A stretch of DNA of 64,000 nucleotides from Candidatus Rifleibacteriota bacterium (lineage in GTDB: Bacteria; Muiribacteriota; Ozemobacteria; Ozemobacterales; Ozemobacteraceae): NCBI GenBank assembly GCA_015233155.1, contig JADFYG010000030.1, forward strand, positions 1 to 64,000, in the 5' to 3' direction. Each line of letters opens with the position of its first letter. Position 1 is the first letter of the stretch. The notes under the pieces are model-generated. The model did no database searches, had not been told where the DNA came from, and saw nothing but the letters and a program-made list of their open reading frames with translations. A program made the translations under genes and the position numbers. Positions 53,055 to 62,112 of the stretch are shown here, in pieces.

Positions 53055-54160
53055 TGTCCGGCTGCTAAAAATGCTCCGAGTTGCTTCGCAAAATAATGGG
53101 TTTCATCAAGACAGGAAAGATGGCCATTTTTGCTGTCGTAGGTGTACAGGTCTGCTTGCGGCAAATGCTTGATTGACTCCTGCGCCTGGCCGACAGTGAA
53201 CATGAGATCTGACTCGTCGATGATCATCAACACGGGCGCGGTAATTTGCCCAAGAGCGTCTTTCAGCGACTCATCTCCGGTTCGCAGGTCATAAAGAGCG
53301 TTTGCCTTGGCAATGTACAGATAAGAATTCGGATCGAAGAACTTCATACGGCCAAGAACAATCTTTTCGACTTCTTCCTGTACCAGGAATTTTCCATCAT
53401 GGCTTGAAAAAGGGTCCGGGGCATCATTCGCCGGTTTTCGGCCGAAGTTTCGCTCCGCCCATTCATCCGTGCGTGTCGCCATGAGCAGGATCTTAAAAGC
53501 GTTCAACAGCCCATCGAGAGGCGGTTTCCTGCCGTAGTATGCACCGTTGCGCCATTTAGGATCGATCTTAATCGCGTCGATGCCAAGCTGATTTGGTACC
53601 ATAACACACCAGGGGCGCACCATCGGCGTTGCTACGACTGAAACAATGCGACCAACGGATTTCGGAAAATATTTACCCCACAGGAACGCCTGAAGCCCGC
53701 CCATAGATGGTCCGATGACCGCGTGAAGCTTCTCGATATCGAGAGACGCCAAAAGCAGGCGCTGTGCATGAACGACATCGTCCAGCGTAAAGATGGGAAA
53801 CTTCATCCCATACTCTTTTCCGGTCTTGGGATTCTTGCTCGCCGGCCCGGTCGTAATGACATTCGGATTGTGAAAATTGATATTGGAAAAACAATCGATC
53901 GCAATGACGAAATATTTTTCTGTGTCGATCGTCTTCTTCGGCCCGATAAGAACATCCCACCAGCCGGGCAGAGGGTCCGTTTCCTCATACTTTCCGGCGG
54001 CATGAGCCGTTCCGGTGAAGTAGTGACAGATCAACACGACATTATCCCGGGAATCATTCAACCGACCCCACGTTTCATACCCAAGTTCAATCGGGATACG
54101 CCGTCCTGCCCGCCTGAACAAAAAAGAATCAATCGAAAATCGTTGTTTCTTCACCAACAT
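53051..54160 (-). CDS. MetX-like alpha/beta-hydrolase acyltransferase
   Basis: 369 residues. The fold and motifs match homoserine O-acetyltransferase: L-G-Y-E-T-W-G near residue 26, the nucleophile elbow G-P-S-M-G-G-L-Q-A, and acid D in I-I-D-E-S-D-L-M-F with His in N-G-H-L-S-C-L-D. The segments that confer homoserine specificity are not clear to me, so other acyl acceptors are possible. It is the first gene of a minus-strand pair, divergent from the 1045-residue secreted protein gene. Confidence 0.75.
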   Translation of the reverse strand: MLVKKQRFSIDSFLFRRAGRRIPIELGYETWGRLNDSRDNVVLICHYFTGTAHAAGKYEETDPLPGWWDVLIGPKKTIDTEKYFVIAIDCFSNINFHNPNVITTGPASKNPKTGKEYGMKFPIFTLDDVVHAQRLLLASLDIEKLHAVIGPSMGGLQAFLWGKYFPKSVGRIVSVVATPMVRPWCVMVPNQLGIDAIKIDPKWRNGAYYGRKPPLDGLLNAFKILLMATRTDEWAERNFGRKPANDAPDPFSSHDGKFLVQEEVEKIVLGRMKFFDPNSYLYIAKANALYDLRTGDESLKDALGQITAPVLMIIDESDLMFTVGQAQESIKHLPQADLYTYDSKNGHLSCLDETHYFAKQLGAFLAAGQ

Positions 54161-54186
54161 TAGTTCTTTCTCCCGCTAATCGCGAT

Positions 54187-54203
54187 TAACCACAGATGAA
54201 CAA
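54187..54203. repeat. interspersed direct-repeat element, copy 3 (short)
   Basis: TTAACCACAGATGAACA matches the core of the elements at 16020 and 21131; only the left end is present, between the divergent MetX-like gene and the secreted-protein gene. Confidence 0.5.
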
Positions 54204-54271
54204 GATTTAGAACATGCAGTTCATGATACCATTGATATTACAGTTAGAGAACTTTTGTCAGGAGGCAATTC

Positions 54272-57200
54272 GTGAGCCATTTTTCATTCATTCTCCTTTG
54301 TATTCTTCTGTGCGTAATTGTTCCGGGGTTTGCTTTCGACGTGGATTTTCAACCCCATGCTCAGGCAGGCTTCTTTTCCGTTACTTTCTCTGACGATGAA
54401 TTCCCCGGAATCTCCCCGATGGACCTTGCGGTTCAAGCCACTGGAAGTGGCACGTTCGGCGTCTTTGGTGCCGTTAACCGCCGAACCTCGGGCTCAACCG
54501 CCGCACAGGAAAAAGCATGCTACGCAAACATTCGTTTAATCCAGGGCGCGGTTGAAATGTACAACATGGATCATCCTCAACTGATAAAAAATATGGATTC
54601 TTCCGTGCTTCAGATACTTAAGAATGGCCAGTATATAAGCTCTATCCCCACCAAACCCTCCCCCCGTTGTGAATATCTGAATGATGGTGATCTCACCCAA
54701 AATGGCCGGATCATTTGCCGCCTCCATGGCCACTTTTATCTTACTGCCGAAGAGGAAGATAACCGTCGTCAGGCAATGCGGGAACAGTTGCAGGCAAAAT
54801 CCCGGTTTACCGTTTACGGCCGTTGTCAGGAAAAAGGAAGTATCTCCTTTCAGATAAACAATCGACTGACCGGACAGGCCCTGAAACAGATTTCTCTCCC
54901 CATCCCTGAGAACAAAGCCAGTTCAAGCGATGTTGCAGAAACCTGGATACAGCAACTATCTGAAAAACTTCTTCTCCTGAAAGCATTCACTCCGATTGAT
55001 TCGTGTTTTTCATATCTGAATCGCCAGCTTTCGCAAGCGCTTTTCCCTCGGGAAAAAATGGATAATCAAAGGCGTGCAGATACTTCGCGATCCCGACAGA
55101 ATTCTCCCGACTTGTACTCTTTGACAACAGGAGCTCTGGCCATTCAGGAGTCTCTTCAGCTTGACCGTATGACCAACCCCTCCGGGAATACAGGCGGCGC
55201 ATCTATTCCCATTACGATTCTATCAGGGCCAGGCATCAAATCTCACCCATTCAAAGAGATGATCGGCCAAAAAGACCCCACCGTGTTTCCCATCGATGCA
55301 ATGGTTCCGGAAAACTTCTATTACTGCCATTTTTCTGACATCAATAAGGAATTGTCATTCAGCGACTTTTTCGATCGCTGGGGTTCCAGTTTTCTTCACT
55401 CGTTCCAGGTTTCCGCTCACGATGCCCAGGTAAAAGAAAAACTTCTCGGGCAACTCTGCCTCGAAACCTCAGAATTAACGAGGCTTTTTGGTGACAGGGT
55501 CATTGCGGATCTGGCGATCTGCGGAGCCGATCCGTTTCTTCATGAAGGCACCGACATATCCGTCATCTTTTCCATCAAAAATAGTATTCTGTTTGAGATG
55601 AATGTCGGTCGGTATTTTACCAAGGCCAAAGCTGCCTTCCCGAACTGCCTGGAAGAAAAACTGACGGTTCTGGACACACCGGTTTACTCCCTGACCACAC
55701 CTGACCGCCACATTCGATCCTTCTCCTGTAACTCCGGTGACTTCAAGATTTACTCAAACTCTCTGACTGCCATCACCCGTATTCTTACCGTTGCCAGGAA
55801 ACAGGCTCCGGCATTAGGCGCTGCCGACGACTACCGGTACATGCGCACCATTTTTCCCGCCGACCCGGCCAAAGAAGATGCTTTTGTATACCTTTCCGAT
55901 TCCCACATTCGTCAGCTGGTCGGTCCCGTATGGAAGATTGAAAGACAGAGGCGTCTGCAATGCGTGAGTTCGCTCCGGGTTCTGCAGAATGCTGTCACAC
56001 TGTTTCACTTCCTACGGCTGCCCGGCCCAATTTCCCTGGAAAAACTTTTACAGGAAAGAGTCCTGGAAAAAGAGTATCTGCACTGCCCGGATGGAGGCAG
56101 TTATTCATGGGACTCCGCCGGCGACGAGGCGGTCTGCTCCATTCATGGACGCCTCCGTTATATCACTCCGATTCTTGAGACCCAACCCTCCGAAATCACT
56201 CATGAAGAAAAGTCTGACTATGACAGCTTTGTTCAGGCATACAACCAGTATTGGCGACAGTATTTCGATCCGGTCGGAATCAGAGCGACACTCACTCCAG
56301 GACATCTGCACCTGGAAACATGCATTCTTCCGCTGGTGGCAACCTCCATTTACGATGGTTTCAAGCGCATCAGCGGCGGCGCACCGGTCAAACTGAATCT
56401 GCCGGACCATCCGCGCGCCATCATGCAACTGGCAGGAAAACTGAATATTGAAAGTCTGGCCAAATGGGACAGTCGCTCAGAAGGCATGGCAAACGACCTG
56501 ATCGGAAGAACAACTCTCACTCTGGACCAGTTCCTCGGGGCGATTGGGTCCTCATTTGTTCTGGGTTTCGTCGACTCGACGCTCAAATTCGGTTTTGACG
56601 GGGAGATCATTGGACAGTTTCTTCCCGGTATTGGTCGTGATCCGATTTCCATGCTCGGATTGGGCTTCCTGATGGGGAGCCTGAATCTTCCAGTCTATGG
56701 TTTGATCGAAATAAAAAATACAGTCATCGCCGAACAGTTTCTCAGGGAATGGCTTTTCAACTGGGCAACAGAAAATGCCAAGGCCCGCGACAATTTCAAC
56801 CGCTGGCGGTTTTTCGATGTAAAAGTTTACGAAACTGCCATGGGCACCAATCAATCGCCGATATTCACTCTGGATATGATGGCATTAATCCTTCGTCTGC
56901 GGATTTTTTTCACAATAAAGGAAGGTTGTATCATCATTGCCAGCCAGCGTCAGATCCTGCAGGATCTTCTGGCCAGTGACGCTCCTCGCTTGAAAACCGA
57001 AACGAACCTGGAAGTACGGGTTAATTACCGCTCGTTCAAGGAAGTCGCGGATGCGACCAGGATACGCTGGCAGGAACAGGTGCGCGATTCCTGCCTCAAC
57101 AACATCGGCTCCCTGTATGCTCTCAGCCGCTTTCGAGGCCTATCCCCAACCACGTGGGCACAAAAATCACTACTGATCAATGGGTATATTCCCATCTGTC

Positions 57201-57409
57201 CGGTCGGTGGAGTCTATACATTAAATGAAGCAGCCGATGCAGTTCAGTGCAGTATTCACGGTGATCCGCTGCATCCCCGGCAGCCATTTATGCCCGATCC
57301 AAAAGCCCCGTTAAATAAATTTTTTGACGGTATGCAGGGCCTCTCGGCATCGCTGCAGTTCACTCCGGAAGGCATTATGACCCGGGTAGACCTTGAGCAT
57401 ACCCCCTGA
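54272..57409 (+). CDS. very large secreted protein with three C..N..HG modules
   Basis: 1045 residues from a GTG start after AGGAGG. A signal peptide covers residues 1-22. Three modules recur at about residues 85-150, 565-630 and 935-1000. Each has the order C-x-x-N/S, L/I, a helix, an L-x-x-G-Y-I-like turn, C-P-x-G-G-x-Y or R-C-E-Y, and a final C-x-x-H-G. Long regions between them contain blocks reminiscent of DUF3352-like proteins (L-P-D-H-P-R-A-I-M-Q-L-A-G). A pilin-like helix may start each module. An envelope or extracellular role is inferred; the function is unknown. Confidence 0.7.
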   Translation: MSHFSFILLCILLCVIVPGFAFDVDFQPHAQAGFFSVTFSDDEFPGISPMDLAVQATGSGTFGVFGAVNRRTSGSTAAQEKACYANIRLIQGAVEMYNMDHPQLIKNMDSSVLQILKNGQYISSIPTKPSPRCEYLNDGDLTQNGRIICRLHGHFYLTAEEEDNRRQAMREQLQAKSRFTVYGRCQEKGSISFQINNRLTGQALKQISLPIPENKASSSDVAETWIQQLSEKLLLLKAFTPIDSCFSYLNRQLSQALFPREKMDNQRRADTSRSRQNSPDLYSLTTGALAIQESLQLDRMTNPSGNTGGASIPITILSGPGIKSHPFKEMIGQKDPTVFPIDAMVPENFYYCHFSDINKELSFSDFFDRWGSSFLHSFQVSAHDAQVKEKLLGQLCLETSELTRLFGDRVIADLAICGADPFLHEGTDISVIFSIKNSILFEMNVGRYFTKAKAAFPNCLEEKLTVLDTPVYSLTTPDRHIRSFSCNSGDFKIYSNSLTAITRILTVARKQAPALGAADDYRYMRTIFPADPAKEDAFVYLSDSHIRQLVGPVWKIERQRRLQCVSSLRVLQNAVTLFHFLRLPGPISLEKLLQERVLEKEYLHCPDGGSYSWDSAGDEAVCSIHGRLRYITPILETQPSEITHEEKSDYDSFVQAYNQYWRQYFDPVGIRATLTPGHLHLETCILPLVATSIYDGFKRISGGAPVKLNLPDHPRAIMQLAGKLNIESLAKWDSRSEGMANDLIGRTTLTLDQFLGAIGSSFVLGFVDSTLKFGFDGEIIGQFLPGIGRDPISMLGLGFLMGSLNLPVYGLIEIKNTVIAEQFLREWLFNWATENAKARDNFNRWRFFDVKVYETAMGTNQSPIFTLDMMALILRLRIFFTIKEGCIIIASQRQILQDLLASDAPRLKTETNLEVRVNYRSFKEVADATRIRWQEQVRDSCLNNIGSLYALSRFRGLSPTTWAQKSLLINGYIPICPVGGVYTLNEAADAVQCSIHGDPLHPRQPFMPDPKAPLNKFFDGMQGLSASLQFTPEGIMTRVDLEHTP

Positions 57410-57417
57410 ATTGACAC

Positions 57418-57468
57418 AATAACTGAGCCTCGATGCAAAAGATAATTTTGCATCGAGGCTCAGTTATT
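57418..57468. terminator. intrinsic terminator-like hairpin
   Basis: A perfect 23-base-pair inverted repeat (left arm 57418-57440, right arm 57446-57468, loop GATAA), nine bases after the stop of the secreted-protein gene. The stem has AAAA/TTTT at the loop and ends in TTATTTA. Confidence 0.85.
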
Positions 57469-57490
57469 TAGTCCAAAATGTCGATATTTA

Positions 57491-57505
57491 TTTTGCGACG
57501 CAAAA
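57491..57505. promoter_or_regulatory. palindromic operator ahead of the PHA plus-strand unit
   Basis: TTTTGCGACGCAAAA, a perfect 15-base palindrome about the central A, six bases ahead of a strong promoter. The near-identical TTTTGCAACGCAAAA stands ahead of the opposing PHA unit at 62092. Confidence 0.7.
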
Positions 57506-57511
57506 ATATAA

Positions 57512-57540
57512 TTGACATTTATTTTGTATTGCGATACACT
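57512..57540 (+). promoter_or_regulatory. sigma70-type promoter with dyad in the spacer
   Basis: TTGACA (57512-57517), a 17-base spacer and TACACT (57535-57540). A dyad TGTATTGCGATACA (57525-57538) overlaps the spacer and the -10 box, so a repressor bound there would block RNA polymerase. It drives the phasin-like gene at 57650. Confidence 0.7.
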
Positions 57541-57649
57541 TAGCATATCAGCAATAACGAGTTAAAACAAGTTCCATACACGCTTTAGACACAAAATTTC
57601 GTTTCCTCATTTACTACACATTTTATTGCACATAAAAGGAGACTGCACA

Positions 57650-58081
57650 ATGGAAATCATGGAAAACTTTTACCAGGATATCTTGAAAAATGCTCGCGAC
57701 ATGCAAAATTTCTGGGAAAACCGGACCTCGCAGATGCTTGATGAGTATGTGAAGTCTCAAACCTTTATCGGCGCTATGACCAAGTCACTTGAATCCTCAC
57801 TGGATGCCCGCAAAATTCTTGACGCCTCCGTTTCACGCTGGGCTGAAATGTTCAACATCGTCACCAAAAAAGAGTTCGACCGTCTCAACCAGCAGACATA
57901 CGATGGCAACGTCAGACTGCAGAAGATCGAGTCAGGCATTCAGGAAATGACCCGATTGATGGAACGCCAGATCGAGCTTCTCGCAAAGATTGCCAAGCAA
58001 CCTGCAACTGCACCGGCTCAAGCGACTCCTGAAAAAACAGTTAAAGGCAAGGGCGCACAGGGCAAAAGGGAAAAAGCCTGA
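57650..58081 (+). CDS. phasin-like / PHA synthase partner protein (1)
   Basis: 143 residues. It is amphipathic and helical (M-E-N-F-Y-Q-D-I-L-K-N, then L-D-A-R-K-I-L-D-A-S-V) and has a Lys/Ala/Pro-rich C-terminal tail. There is no signal peptide. The length and composition resemble phasins or the small second subunit (PhaR/PhaE type) of two-component PHA synthases, and it stands directly before a phaC. AAAAGGAG precedes the ATG. Which of the two roles applies cannot be read from sequence. Confidence 0.65.
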   Translation: MEIMENFYQDILKNARDMQNFWENRTSQMLDEYVKSQTFIGAMTKSLESSLDARKILDASVSRWAEMFNIVTKKEFDRLNQQTYDGNVRLQKIESGIQEMTRLMERQIELLAKIAKQPATAPAQATPEKTVKGKGAQGKREKA

Positions 58082-58177
58082 CAACCGGCAGACTGTCTGA
58101 ATACCAATCCGGGAAAATTCGTTGTACACAAACATTTTGTTATTGGTATAACGGACTAGTATGAAGAGGAGCTTCTT

Positions 58178-59329
58178 ATGAACACAACGATTCCGGAACT
58201 CATCGGTCGCGCTCACGTCGCCGCTTGGGACAACATTGAAATCGCCTCTCGTATTGCCGCTCGTAATGCATTGAATTTTTTCGATGCAAGGAAACCCGAT
58301 GAAGTCGAAAAATATCCCGGGGTAACTCCGGCTACTGAAATATTCCGGCTCGACGGACTTCGCGTCTTCCGATATGAGGGAAAGACGGATACAAGTGGCA
58401 AACTTCCCATGCTGCTCGTTCCGGCGCTGATCAACCGCTCATATATCATGGATCTCATGCCTGGAAGCAGTCTTGCCGGCGCCCTGCGTGAAGCCGGTCT
58501 GCCGGTATATCTGCTCGACTGGGGTCTTCCGGGGCCGCAGCACGACCATCTCCCCTTCAGCTATTTCATCGACGATGTCATCTCTATGGCCTCCGACGCA
58601 GTCGTGCGCGACTGCTGCTGCAAAAAAGCGACTGATTCAATCTGCAGGACAAGCGGCTGCAACAAGATTTCGCTGCTCGGCTACTGCATGGGCGGAACGA
58701 TGTCGCTTTTACATGCGGCTTTGCACCCCGACAGAATCGCCCGCCTCAGCCTGCTTGCCACGCCGGTCAATTTCCATGACGACGGCGTGTTGTCCAAGTG
58801 GTCACGCAAGGATGTATTTGATGTCGATGCCATCTGCGACACAATCGGTGCCATGGACCCCGCCCTTCTTCAAACGTCTTTCCAGCTTATGAAGCCATTG
58901 TCCCAGTATCAGAAGTTGAAGGGACTCTACGAATCCTGCACGGATCCCAAGGCTCTCGACAGCTACCTGCACCTCGACAAGTGGGTCAACGACAATATCC
59001 ACGTGCCTCGCGAAACATATCGCGAATACGTGAAAATGACATATCAGGATAACGCGCTTGTAAACAACAAAATCAGCCTTGGCGGACGCGCGGTAGACCT
59101 GAAGACGTTTACCTCTCCGGTGCTGAATATCATGGCCCGCAAGGACCACATTGTTCCGGCCGAATCATCCCGCATGCTTTCGGAAATGGTCGGTGGAGAA
59201 GTGTCCGAAGTGATGATTGATGCCGGCCACATAGGTATCGCCATGGGGCGTAAGGCGCGTGACATGTTTGCCGCCGTCGCTAAATTCCATTGCGGAGATA
59301 AGGTAAACTCTCACTGCATCATTGATTAA
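58178..59329 (+). CDS. phaC: poly(3-hydroxyalkanoate) synthase (class III/IV type)
   Basis: 383 residues. The lipase-like box is L-L-G-Y-C-M-G-G with nucleophile Cys170. The acid Asp is in A-R-K-D-H-I-V-P and the His in D-A-G-H-I-G-I-A-M-G. The length is that of the short synthases that need a partner subunit, supplied by the gene 97 bases upstream. It polymerises 3-hydroxyacyl-CoA into storage granules. An unusual Cys-rich insert (C-C-C-K-K, then C-R-T-S-G-C) lies at residues 147-163. Confidence 0.9.
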   Translation: MNTTIPELIGRAHVAAWDNIEIASRIAARNALNFFDARKPDEVEKYPGVTPATEIFRLDGLRVFRYEGKTDTSGKLPMLLVPALINRSYIMDLMPGSSLAGALREAGLPVYLLDWGLPGPQHDHLPFSYFIDDVISMASDAVVRDCCCKKATDSICRTSGCNKISLLGYCMGGTMSLLHAALHPDRIARLSLLATPVNFHDDGVLSKWSRKDVFDVDAICDTIGAMDPALLQTSFQLMKPLSQYQKLKGLYESCTDPKALDSYLHLDKWVNDNIHVPRETYREYVKMTYQDNALVNNKISLGGRAVDLKTFTSPVLNIMARKDHIVPAESSRMLSEMVGGEVSEVMIDAGHIGIAMGRKARDMFAAVAKFHCGDKVNSHCIID

Positions 59330-59340
59330 ATATACGATTA

Positions 59341-59772
59341 CTAACGCTTTTTTCCGCTGGCAGGCGACTTTTTTGCACTGCCGGCGGTTTTTTTTGCGGG
59401 TGCTTTTTTTGCAGGGGCTTTACTGGCCGACGGCGCCGCAGGTTTTGAGCCCTTTTCAGGCTTATTGCAAGTGACAGTTTCGCTACGCTGTTCCATTACC
59501 TGAATATGATCCTCCAGATCGAGAAGCTTCTCTTCGATACGCTGGAGATATGAAAGAATGCGCTCAAGATCACCCTTGGTCGGCATATTGATGCTTTTCA
59601 GATATTTTTCAATATGCGTTTCCAGCTGATGCTTCATATCCAGCGATGCAGTAAACGCCTTGCTTATGTTCCTCAAAAACTCCTCATCCTTGGTCAGGCG
59701 CTCAACAGACTCCGCCATGTTTTTTTCCCACTGTTCCATCAAGTTTCCACCGAAATCAAATGGGTTCGACAT
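59341..59772 (-). CDS. phasin-like / PHA synthase partner protein (2)
   Basis: 143 residues. The first 95 are helical with heptad-like spacing (L-E-R-I-L-S-Y-L-Q-R-I-E-E-K-L). The last 45 form a Lys/Ala/Pro tail (K-K-A-P-A-K-K-T-A-G-S) like histone H1-type tails that bind DNA or granules. It resembles the partner of the opposite synthase in size and layout but not closely in sequence. It ends 11 bases from the stop of the plus-strand phaC and lies downstream of the second phaC. Confidence 0.65.
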   Translation of the reverse strand: MSNPFDFGGNLMEQWEKNMAESVERLTKDEEFLRNISKAFTASLDMKHQLETHIEKYLKSINMPTKGDLERILSYLQRIEEKLLDLEDHIQVMEQRSETVTCNKPEKGSKPAAPSASKAPAKKAPAKKTAGSAKKSPASGKKR

Positions 59773-59823
59773 AGTTCAAAATTCCTTTCACAAGAGGGAT
59801 TTTCAATATTCACGAAACATCAC

Positions 59824-59852
59824 GCAGGGGCGGGTTTCAAACCCGCCCCTGC
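59824..59852. repeat. palindromic repeat, copy 3
   Basis: The element begins GCAGGGGCGGGTTTC and is followed by its exact reverse-complement-type arm (AAACCCGCCCCTGC). It is the same family as at 13103 and 45341, here in the gap between the second phaC and its partner gene. Confidence 0.85.
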
Positions 59853-59936
59853 AAATGGACGATGCGTATTCGCTCTTGATTGCCACACAATTTTGCAAGC
59901 TGATCACAATAAAAACAATTTTTGACTCCAGGGACG

Positions 59937-61079
59937 TTACGCCTTCACTCTGTCCAGGAAGGAAACCGTATCGCTCCACACCTGCTCCCGAATTGGGTGT
60001 CCGACAGTAACCGTCAGATGTCCAACTGGATATTCATGGCTCTCCGTTGGGCTATTTACAAGAATTTCAGCAGTCTTTCTGGCGGTATTCGGCGGAACCA
60101 CATGATCATGGGTGGCAAACAGATTCAGCGTCGGCGTTCTGATAGCCGTCAGATCAACCGGCAGCTTGTTTACGCGCATGCTTCCTTTGGCAAGGGAGTT
60201 ATTCTGGTAACAATCCGCAATGAACTCCTTGAAAACCTGACCGGGGAAAGGTACATTGTCAGTCGCCCACCGGTCTACGGCCTTAAAGTTCTGCAGATAT
60301 TCATCATTCAGTATATTATTGAACAGCACGCGATTTTTCGCCACGCTATCCTGCGGACGCATGAGCGGAAAGGGTGCATGTAGAATCTCCTCCGGGATAC
60401 AACCAAAAGCATTTGCGATCTTAGCCGGGTCAAAGAACTCTTTGTTCGTCCACAAAGTAAGTATGCCGGCATTCGTAAAATCGAGTGGTGTCGTCAGCAG
60501 AACCTGCGAAGCAAAATCCTCAGGATGCAGACCAGCCATCATTCCGGCAAGAGTCCCACCGAGACAGTAGCCAAATAAGGAAATCGGTGTACCCTTATGC
60601 TTCCGGCGAATGCGCTGAACGGCCCGACGCGCGACTTTCTCGAGATAATAATCGAAACCCAGCGTCGCATGTTCGGGGCCAGGAATCCCCCAGTCAAGCA
60701 TATAGACCTGGTATCCGGCCCTTGACAAGGCCTCTACGAAGCTGTGACCGGGCTGAAGGTCAAGAATATACCAGCGATTGATAAAGGAGTACATCATCAA
60801 AACCGGAATGGGCTTTACCGGTCTGCCGATAACCTCGTATTCCAGGAGTCTACAGCCGCCCTCGGAATACATAACCTTTCCCGGCATCCGGGCAACGTTC
60901 AGCGAAGCAAGCTGGGCTTCATCAGCCCGATTTCCACGTTTTGAGGATTCCTGAAGATATTCCATGAAACGCTTCGCACGGGCACAATCATCTTTGAACT
61001 TCCCGTCAAATGCAAACTTCTGGGTCTGAGCTTCGATCATTCCGTCGGTGTACCCCCAAAAAATTCGCCAGGGCAGCAT
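59937..61079 (-). CDS. phaC: poly(3-hydroxyalkanoate) synthase, second copy
   Basis: 380 residues. The lipase-like box is L-F-G-Y-C-L-G-G-T-L, with the acid in A-T-H-D-H-V-V-P-P and the His in P-V-G-H-L-T-V-T-V-G. It has clearly diverged from the first synthase, so it is not a recent duplicate. The start (first Met, or the Met at residue 14) is uncertain; only GGGTAAG-like bases precede it. It lies on the opposite strand, after a reductase gene and before the second small partner gene. Confidence 0.85.
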   Translation of the reverse strand: MLPWRIFWGYTDGMIEAQTQKFAFDGKFKDDCARAKRFMEYLQESSKRGNRADEAQLASLNVARMPGKVMYSEGGCRLLEYEVIGRPVKPIPVLMMYSFINRWYILDLQPGHSFVEALSRAGYQVYMLDWGIPGPEHATLGFDYYLEKVARRAVQRIRRKHKGTPISLFGYCLGGTLAGMMAGLHPEDFASQVLLTTPLDFTNAGILTLWTNKEFFDPAKIANAFGCIPEEILHAPFPLMRPQDSVAKNRVLFNNILNDEYLQNFKAVDRWATDNVPFPGQVFKEFIADCYQNNSLAKGSMRVNKLPVDLTAIRTPTLNLFATHDHVVPPNTARKTAEILVNSPTESHEYPVGHLTVTVGHPIREQVWSDTVSFLDRVKA

Positions 61080-61221
61080 AGCTTACCCGGCTGCGGCACA
61101 TATTATAAGGGGAGAGGCTTCGGACTGTCAAATCTTGCTTGAAAAATCAAAGTGAAACGCCACCTTCAATGCGCAGGGCACGGGGCACGAAAGGTGACGT
61201 CTGTGTTTTTGTAACTGGTAT

Positions 61222-61953
61222 TTAAAGAACGAGACCGCCATCAACGCTGAGAATGTGGCCGGTGATGAATGATGCGTCATCGGAAGCGAGGAACAGATAG
61301 GCCTTTGCGATGTCGCCAGGCTGACCATGGCGCTGCAGCGGAGTCTTATCCTTCATCATGTCGAGAATTTTCTCGGGCATTTTCGCGGTCATTTCGGTGA
61401 TTATAAAGCCAGGGGCAACAGCGTTCACGCGAATGTTCTTGCGGCCCATTTCCTTGGCCAGCGATTTAGTTACTCCTATGACACCCGCCTTAGTGGCGGC
61501 ATAATTGCACTGACCAAAGTTTCCGTAGATTCCAACGACGGACGATGTATTGATTATGCAGCCGCCACCCTTTTCTATCATAGGCCTGGCAACCAGTTGA
61601 GAACAGTTGAACACGCCTTTAAGATTCACATTTATAACGCGATCCCAGGCTTCTTCCTCCATCTTTACGAGAAGAGCATCGGCGGTAATGCCGGCGTTGT
61701 TGATCAAAACATCGATCTTTCCATCAGAAGCCATGATCTTTTCGATGGCCGAGGCAATATGCTTCCGATTGGTGACGTCTACCACGTGAGTGGTAATTGA
61801 GCCCTTGCCCTCCGCGGCGAGCACATCGAGGCTATCCTGTTTTACATCCCAGGCGTGTACCCTGGCTCCCTCGGCGGCGAAAAGAAGGGCAGCGGCCTTG
61901 CCGATTCCAGCGGCGGCTCCGGTGATGATGACAACTTTTCCTGACATTTTCAT
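61222..61953 (-). CDS. phaB: acetoacetyl-CoA reductase / FabG-like SDR
   Basis: 243 residues. A short-chain dehydrogenase with T-G-A-A-A-G-I-G, N-N-A-G at about 88, a catalytic S-S-V-V-G and Y-A-A-T-K, and the end S-V-D-G-G-L-V-L. In this place, ahead of a PHA synthase and under the shared operator, it most likely makes (R)-3-hydroxyacyl-CoA; FabG and PhaB cannot be told apart by eye. AGGAG precedes the ATG. Confidence 0.8.
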   Translation of the reverse strand: MKMSGKVVIITGAAAGIGKAAALLFAAEGARVHAWDVKQDSLDVLAAEGKGSITTHVVDVTNRKHIASAIEKIMASDGKIDVLINNAGITADALLVKMEEEAWDRVINVNLKGVFNCSQLVARPMIEKGGGCIINTSSVVGIYGNFGQCNYAATKAGVIGVTKSLAKEMGRKNIRVNAVAPGFIITEMTAKMPEKILDMMKDKTPLQRHGQPGDIAKAYLFLASDDASFITGHILSVDGGLVL

Positions 61954-62015
61954 GATTTGCTCCTGATTGCTATAATTATTTCAGGGATGGCTACTGACGA
62001 TAGTGAATCAATTAT

Positions 62016-62030
62016 TTTTGCAACGCACCA
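62016..62030. promoter_or_regulatory. degenerate PHA operator copy
   Basis: TTTTGCAACGCACCA matches the left arm and centre of the palindromic operator but not the right arm. It lies about 70 bases ahead of the reductase start on the minus strand, like a second, weaker site of the same protein. Confidence 0.45.
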
Positions 62031-62091
62031 AACAATCGTTCCCGCGCCAACTATACATTTATCAAAATAACAGCCCGGAGTCAAGACATTA

Positions 62092-62106
62092 TTTTGCAAC
62101 GCAAAA
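62092..62106. promoter_or_regulatory. palindromic operator ahead of the PHA minus-strand unit
   Basis: TTTTGCAACGCAAAA differs from the plus-strand site at one base. On the minus strand it lies just before TTGACT (62079-62084), a possible -35 box with a poor -10 (TAAATG) 17 bases on. The likely regulator is not in the window. Confidence 0.65.
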
Positions 62107-62112
62107 AAACAG

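Noticed and set aside
59890..59900. TTTTGCAAGC as another PHA operator copy; similar TTTTGCAAG near 21203
   Set aside because: Only half of the palindrome is present and the hits are compatible with chance.
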